Shown here in pieces: positions 12,266-15,341 of a DNA stretch of 15,341 nucleotides. Every line of letters begins with the position of its first letter. Position 1 is the stretch's first letter. The translations under genes were made by a program, and so were the position numbers. The stretch comes from Candidatus Omnitrophota bacterium (GTDB lineage: Bacteria > Omnitrophota > Gorgyraeia > Gygaellales > Profunditerraquicolaceae), in the NCBI GenBank assembly GCA_020063525.1, contig JAGUUJ010000015.1:1-15341 (forward strand). The letters are read 5' to 3'. The notes below the pieces were generated by a model. It was not told the origin of the DNA, ran no database searches, and saw only the letters and a program-made list of their open reading frames with translations.

Positions 12266-14485
12266 TTAATCCTGCAAATAATTCTCTATTGCGTTATGCC
12301 AAGCTTTATATAAGTCATTAACAGGCGTATTAATGAACCTATTAATAACGAGCTTGCTGCCTTTGACTTCGCCAATTACAGAAACAGGCGCTTTATTCTT
12401 TTTGGCTATCTGCAGTATTTTTTTAATATCCTTTGGTTTGGCGCTTATAACGATGCGCGATTGAGACTCGCCGAAGAGAAGCGCATCTTTCCTTATAGAT
12501 TGAGTAGTTAAGTTAACTACAGCGCCTAATTTTTTAGTGGGATTGCTAATACAACTTTCTGCTAAAGCCGCAGCCAATCCTCCTTCTGAGCAGTCGTGTG
12601 CAGATTGAACCAACCCGCTCTCCATCGCTTCTAATGTGGTTTTTTGCACGCTCTTTTCTAGATTCAAATCGATATTGGGGCACTTGCCTTTCTTTAAACC
12701 ATGGATTGTCTTTAAATATTCACTGCCGCCTAACTCCTCTTTATTTTTACCCAGCAACAAAATTATATCACCGGCCTTTTTGAAATACTGGGTGACTATT
12801 TTGGATTTGTCTTTAATCAAACCCACCATTCCCACAATTGGGGTAGGGTCAACCGAGCCCTTGGGATTCTCATTATTGAAACTAACATTACCGCTTACTA
12901 CCGGCGTATTTAACGCGAGGCAGGCCTTGGAGATTCCTAAGGCCGCCTGTTTAAACTGCCAGAAAACTTCTGGATTCTTGGGATTACCGAAGTTAATTCC
13001 GTCGGTAATAGCCAATGGTTTGGCGCCAGCACAAACTAAATTCCTGGCTGCTTCGGCTACGGCAATCTCGCCGCCCTTAAATGGGTCCAGATAGCAATAA
13101 GTAGAATTACAATCAGTGGTCGCCGCAATTGCTTTTTTTGTCCCCGGCACAGCTGCTACCCCAGCGTCAGAACCCGGGCCCAATAAAACATTACCCGCAA
13201 CTTTGGGATCGCCATGCTTAAAAACCCAGGCCTTACTGGCTATGGTAGGATTACTCAATAATTGGACCAGAGCGCGATTATAATCCTTTGGCTCTTTTAT
13301 GCTGGATAAATTTAACTGGTTTGTTTTAGTTAAATATTTTGGTCTGGCGGTCTTGCGGTGATAAATCGGTGCTTCCACCAACGCGGCCGCGGGAACCTCA
13401 GCTACAACCCTGCCGTTCTCTCGGACGCATACCATACCGTCGTCCGTAACCCGACCAATGACGTCAACCGGGACATTCCATTTGGCAAAAACTTTTTTTA
13501 CTTCCTCTAATCTGCCTTTATCGACAATCACCAGCATCCTCTCCTGAGACTCAGAAAGCATAACTTCATAAGTGTTCATACCTTCTTCCTTACGCGGCAC
13601 CAAAGAAATATCTATCTCCATTCCTGTATTTGCCTTATACGAAGTCTCGCAAGTTGAGCAAGTCAAACCAGCAGCGCCCATATCCTGCATACCAATCACC
13701 AATCCCTTCTGCATCAACTCTAAACATGCTTCTCTTAAAATCCGGCCCATTTTCGGGTCGCCGATTGCCACCGCAGAACTCTTTTTGCTGGCTTCCTCAT
13801 CCAATCCCGAAGAGGCAAAAGCTGCACCTTCTACTCCATCCCTGCCGGTTGCGCCGCCCACAATAAGCACTAAATTATCCACGCCTTTTGCCCTGGCTTT
13901 AATTATAGCGTTATTTTTCACAATCCCTACGGTCATGGCATTCACCAAAGGATTGCCCTCAAAAGACTCATCAAAATATATCTCTCCGCCCAAAACAGGA
14001 ATTCCGGCAATATTGGCGTAATCCGTAAAACCGCGGATGATATTTTTGAACAAAAATTTCACCCGTTCTTTATCTAATTTGCCTAATCTCAGGGAATCCA
14101 ATAGGCCTATCGGCTTAGCACCCATAGTAAAAATATCCCGTATGCAGCCGCCTCCTCCAGTGGCTGAAGCTGCATATGGCTGGACTGCGGAAGGATGGTT
14201 ATGCGACTCAATCTTAAAAACCACACCCATTCCATCACCGATATCTACCACTCCCGCATTCTCTCCCGGACCCTGAATAACCTGCTTGCCCTTGGTGGGA
14301 AAGAGCTTCAAGACGGGCTTTGAGTTCTTATAAGAGCAATGCTCGCTCCACATCGCCGAGAACATCCCCAACTCTGTATAATTAGGCTCTCTACCCAAGC
14401 GTTTTTTTATCATTTCATATTCATCCATGGATAAACCCTGTTTTTCAACTATCTCTTTTGTGATTTTGAAATTATCAGTACACAC
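12266..14485 (-). CDS. purL: Phosphoribosylformylglycinamidine synthase, large subunit (small-PurL type)
   Basis: ATP-dependent conversion of FGAR to FGAM, the fourth step of purine synthesis. The 739-residue length is that of the small PurL, which in other bacteria works with separate PurQ (glutaminase) and PurS; neither is in this window. Visible motifs: MWSEHCSYKNSK near the N-terminus, GPGENAGVVDIGDG, FKIESHNHPSAVQPY, the ATP-binding repeat regions of the AIR-synthase fold, and a C-terminal SAHDCSEGGLAAALAES. The usual YQGAATGVGG stretch reads YAASATGGGG, a modest divergence. The start is GTG at 14485, preceded by AGGAG (14492-14496) with a 6-base spacer, and the protein then begins as family members do (TKEIVEKQGLSMDEYE). 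The LOG gene follows after 23 bp. Function is secure; partner arrangement is unseen. Confidence 0.96.
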   Translation of the reverse strand: MCTDNFKITKEIVEKQGLSMDEYEMIKKRLGREPNYTELGMFSAMWSEHCSYKNSKPVLKLFPTKGKQVIQGPGENAGVVDIGDGMGVVFKIESHNHPSAVQPYAASATGGGGCIRDIFTMGAKPIGLLDSLRLGKLDKERVKFLFKNIIRGFTDYANIAGIPVLGGEIYFDESFEGNPLVNAMTVGIVKNNAIIKARAKGVDNLVLIVGGATGRDGVEGAAFASSGLDEEASKKSSAVAIGDPKMGRILREACLELMQKGLVIGMQDMGAAGLTCSTCETSYKANTGMEIDISLVPRKEEGMNTYEVMLSESQERMLVIVDKGRLEEVKKVFAKWNVPVDVIGRVTDDGMVCVRENGRVVAEVPAAALVEAPIYHRKTARPKYLTKTNQLNLSSIKEPKDYNRALVQLLSNPTIASKAWVFKHGDPKVAGNVLLGPGSDAGVAAVPGTKKAIAATTDCNSTYCYLDPFKGGEIAVAEAARNLVCAGAKPLAITDGINFGNPKNPEVFWQFKQAALGISKACLALNTPVVSGNVSFNNENPKGSVDPTPIVGMVGLIKDKSKIVTQYFKKAGDIILLLGKNKEELGGSEYLKTIHGLKKGKCPNIDLNLEKSVQKTTLEAMESGLVQSAHDCSEGGLAAALAESCISNPTKKLGAVVNLTTQSIRKDALLFGESQSRIVISAKPKDIKKILQIAKKNKAPVSVIGEVKGSKLVINRFINTPVNDLYKAWHNAIENYLQD

Positions 14486-14549
14486 GCTGTGCTCCTTTCT
14501 TTAAAATACAATCCGTTGCCTAAGCTGCCTTTTTAAAAATTTTCCTCAA

Positions 14550-14616
14550 CCGAGAATCTCTACCTCATTGTAGATATTCCCATTGTAGATATTTCGGGTT
14601 TCTGCGCCATCGCAGA
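14550..14616. repeat. Cluster of small hairpins and a 15-bp-period tandem repeat in the purB-purL gap
   Basis: The 200-bp gap between purB and purL holds no ORF of note. It contains a 13-bp direct repeat, CATTGTAGATATT, at 14566-14578 and 14581-14593. It also has a hairpin TCTGCG/CGCAGA (14601-14606 and 14611-14616) and a hairpin TCTAC/GTAGA (14559-14563 and 14570-14574). The latter is flanked by CCGA (14550) and TCGG (14594). The repeated block GATATT follows both GTA and GCA stems, as if two diverged copies of one unit lie side by side. A weak 6-bp inverted pair, CATCCT (14648) and AGGATG (14677), lies just after the purB stop. No riboswitch or convincing promoter was recognised here. The block looks like a degenerate intergenic repeat. 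Confidence 0.55.
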
Positions 14617-14685
14617 TATTGTATAATTTTTATCAGGTGCGCTGCTTCATCCTAAGTGTTTTTAGAGGGTTAAGGCAGGATGTTT

Positions 14686-15341
14686 TTATAAACCGACTTT
14701 TTTAAAAATTTTATTTACGTTGCGCAGATAATAATCTAAATCGAAGAGCTTATCTAATTCTTTCTTGCTCAGGTAACGCGAAACTTCTTTGTCTTCTAAA
14801 AGGCTTTCTTTAAAATCTATAGTTTGCCGCCAGGATTTCATGGCCGCTCTCTGGACTAAATCATAAGCTTTCATGCGGGTGAGTCCTTTATGCATTAATT
14901 CTAAAAGAACTCTCTGGGAGAAAATTAAACCTCTAGTCTTAACTAAATTCACTAACATATTTTCCGGGTAAACCACAAGCCCCTCAATTACCTCAATAAA
15001 TTTATTCAGCATATAATCTAAGAGAATCGTAGAATCCGGCATAATCACCCGTTCAACTGAGGAATGGCTTATATCGCGTTCATGCCATAAAGAAACATTT
15101 TCCATGCTCGCAAGAGCATTAGCCCGCAAAATACGGCTCAAGCCGCATATCCGTTCGCAGATTACCGGGTTCTTCTTATGCGGCATTGCTGATGAACCCT
15201 TTTGAGCCTTACCAAAAGGTTCTTCAGCTTCCAGGACTTCAGTCCTTTGCAGGTGCCTTATTTCAGTAGCAAATTTCTCTAAAGAAGAGCCGATAATAGC
15301 TAAGGTGGCCATATATTGGGCATGGACATCCCTTTGTATAA
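14686..15341 (-). CDS. purB: Adenylosuccinate lyase, C-terminal half (5' end beyond the window)
   Basis: Cytosolic enzyme of the fumarase/aspartase superfamily that splits SAICAR to AICAR + fumarate and adenylosuccinate to AMP + fumarate, so it acts twice in purine synthesis. The frame stays open to the window edge. The Met at 15312 is internal, because upstream codons read IQRDVHAQY and match the conserved QRD.HA.YMATLA stretch of the family. The superfamily signature GSSAMPHKKNP follows, carrying the mobile catalytic-loop Ser. After it come the helical region and the all-alpha C-terminal domain, ending VNKIFKKVGL. About 218 residues are visible, roughly half of the usual 430-440. It is the most upstream gene seen and is separated from purL by a 200-bp repeat-bearing gap. 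The assignment is firm; only the N-terminal part is unseen. Confidence 0.95.
   Translation of the reverse strand, partial: IQRDVHAQYMATLAIIGSSLEKFATEIRHLQRTEVLEAEEPFGKAQKGSSAMPHKKNPVICERICGLSRILRANALASMENVSLWHERDISHSSVERVIMPDSTILLDYMLNKFIEVIEGLVVYPENMLVNLVKTRGLIFSQRVLLELMHKGLTRMKAYDLVQRAAMKSWRQTIDFKESLLEDKEVSRYLSKKELDKLFDLDYYLRNVNKIFKKVGL

Noticed and set aside
13382..13391. CGCGGCCGCG palindrome in purL
   Set aside because: Only 10 bp, and it encodes an ordinary Ala-rich stretch with no flanking structure; chance is sufficient.
12636..14021. Two ~150-aa plus-strand ORFs opposite purL
   Set aside because: purL is intact across the whole region with all motifs; these are mirror-frame artefacts.
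14486..14685. Promoter or purine riboswitch before purL
   Set aside because: A TATACAAT-like stretch is present, but no matching -35 box at proper spacing and no known riboswitch core could be recognised.
15310..15312. ATG at 15312 as a true purB start
   Set aside because: The frame stays open upstream and encodes the conserved QRD.HA.Y stretch of PurB, so the gene continues past the window edge.

Overview
The window is one long co-directional gene cluster: all 16 recognisable genes lie on the minus strand, so it is transcribed from high to low coordinates. It is bacterial and compactly organised, with moderately AT-rich DNA and Lys-rich proteins. Gene content, the YwlC/YwlE-RpiB-GlyA order and the many small palindromic or direct-repeat insertions suggest an uncultured lineage such as Candidatus Omnitrophota (PVC group). 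That placement is an inference from general familiarity; nothing in the sequence proves it. No tRNA, rRNA, CRISPR array or complete transposon was seen.

Layout in transcription order. De novo purine synthesis comes first: purB (5' end cut by the window edge), purL, a LOG-family nucleotide phosphoribohydrolase, purF, purM, purD and purE. Next are a fused TsaC/YwlC-type threonylcarbamoyl-AMP synthase + low-molecular-weight phosphatase, and rpiB. A folate/dTMP/dNTP group follows: glyA, dCMP deaminase and nrdR. Last come a DUF151 bifunctional nuclease, a CCA-adding-type tRNA nucleotidyltransferase with HD domain, a VanZ-like membrane protein and a fused macro domain-Nudix protein.

The genes fit together metabolically. 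RpiB interconverts the pentose phosphates that feed PRPP, and PurF uses PRPP. GlyA makes glycine (for PurD) and one-carbon folate (for purine formylation and thymidylate). dCMP deaminase makes dUMP for thymidylate, and NrdR controls ribonucleotide reductase. Most neighbours overlap by 1-4 bases (ATGA, GTGA, TAATG), which indicates translational coupling.

No gene-free stretch exceeds 300 bases. The three largest gaps, purL-purB (14486-14685), purD-purE (7682-7805) and glyA-rpiB (5531-5637), are filled largely by inverted and direct repeats. Similar small repeats also lie inside genes without breaking the frame: one near the start of purM, a pair of related ones in purM and purD, and a 28-bp palindrome in the tsaC part of the fusion.

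The most notable protein observations are a PurF whose N-terminal catalytic Cys is Ser and which lacks other glutaminase landmarks; two fusion proteins (macro-Nudix and TsaC-LMWPTP); and repeat-derived peptides in PurM and PurD.
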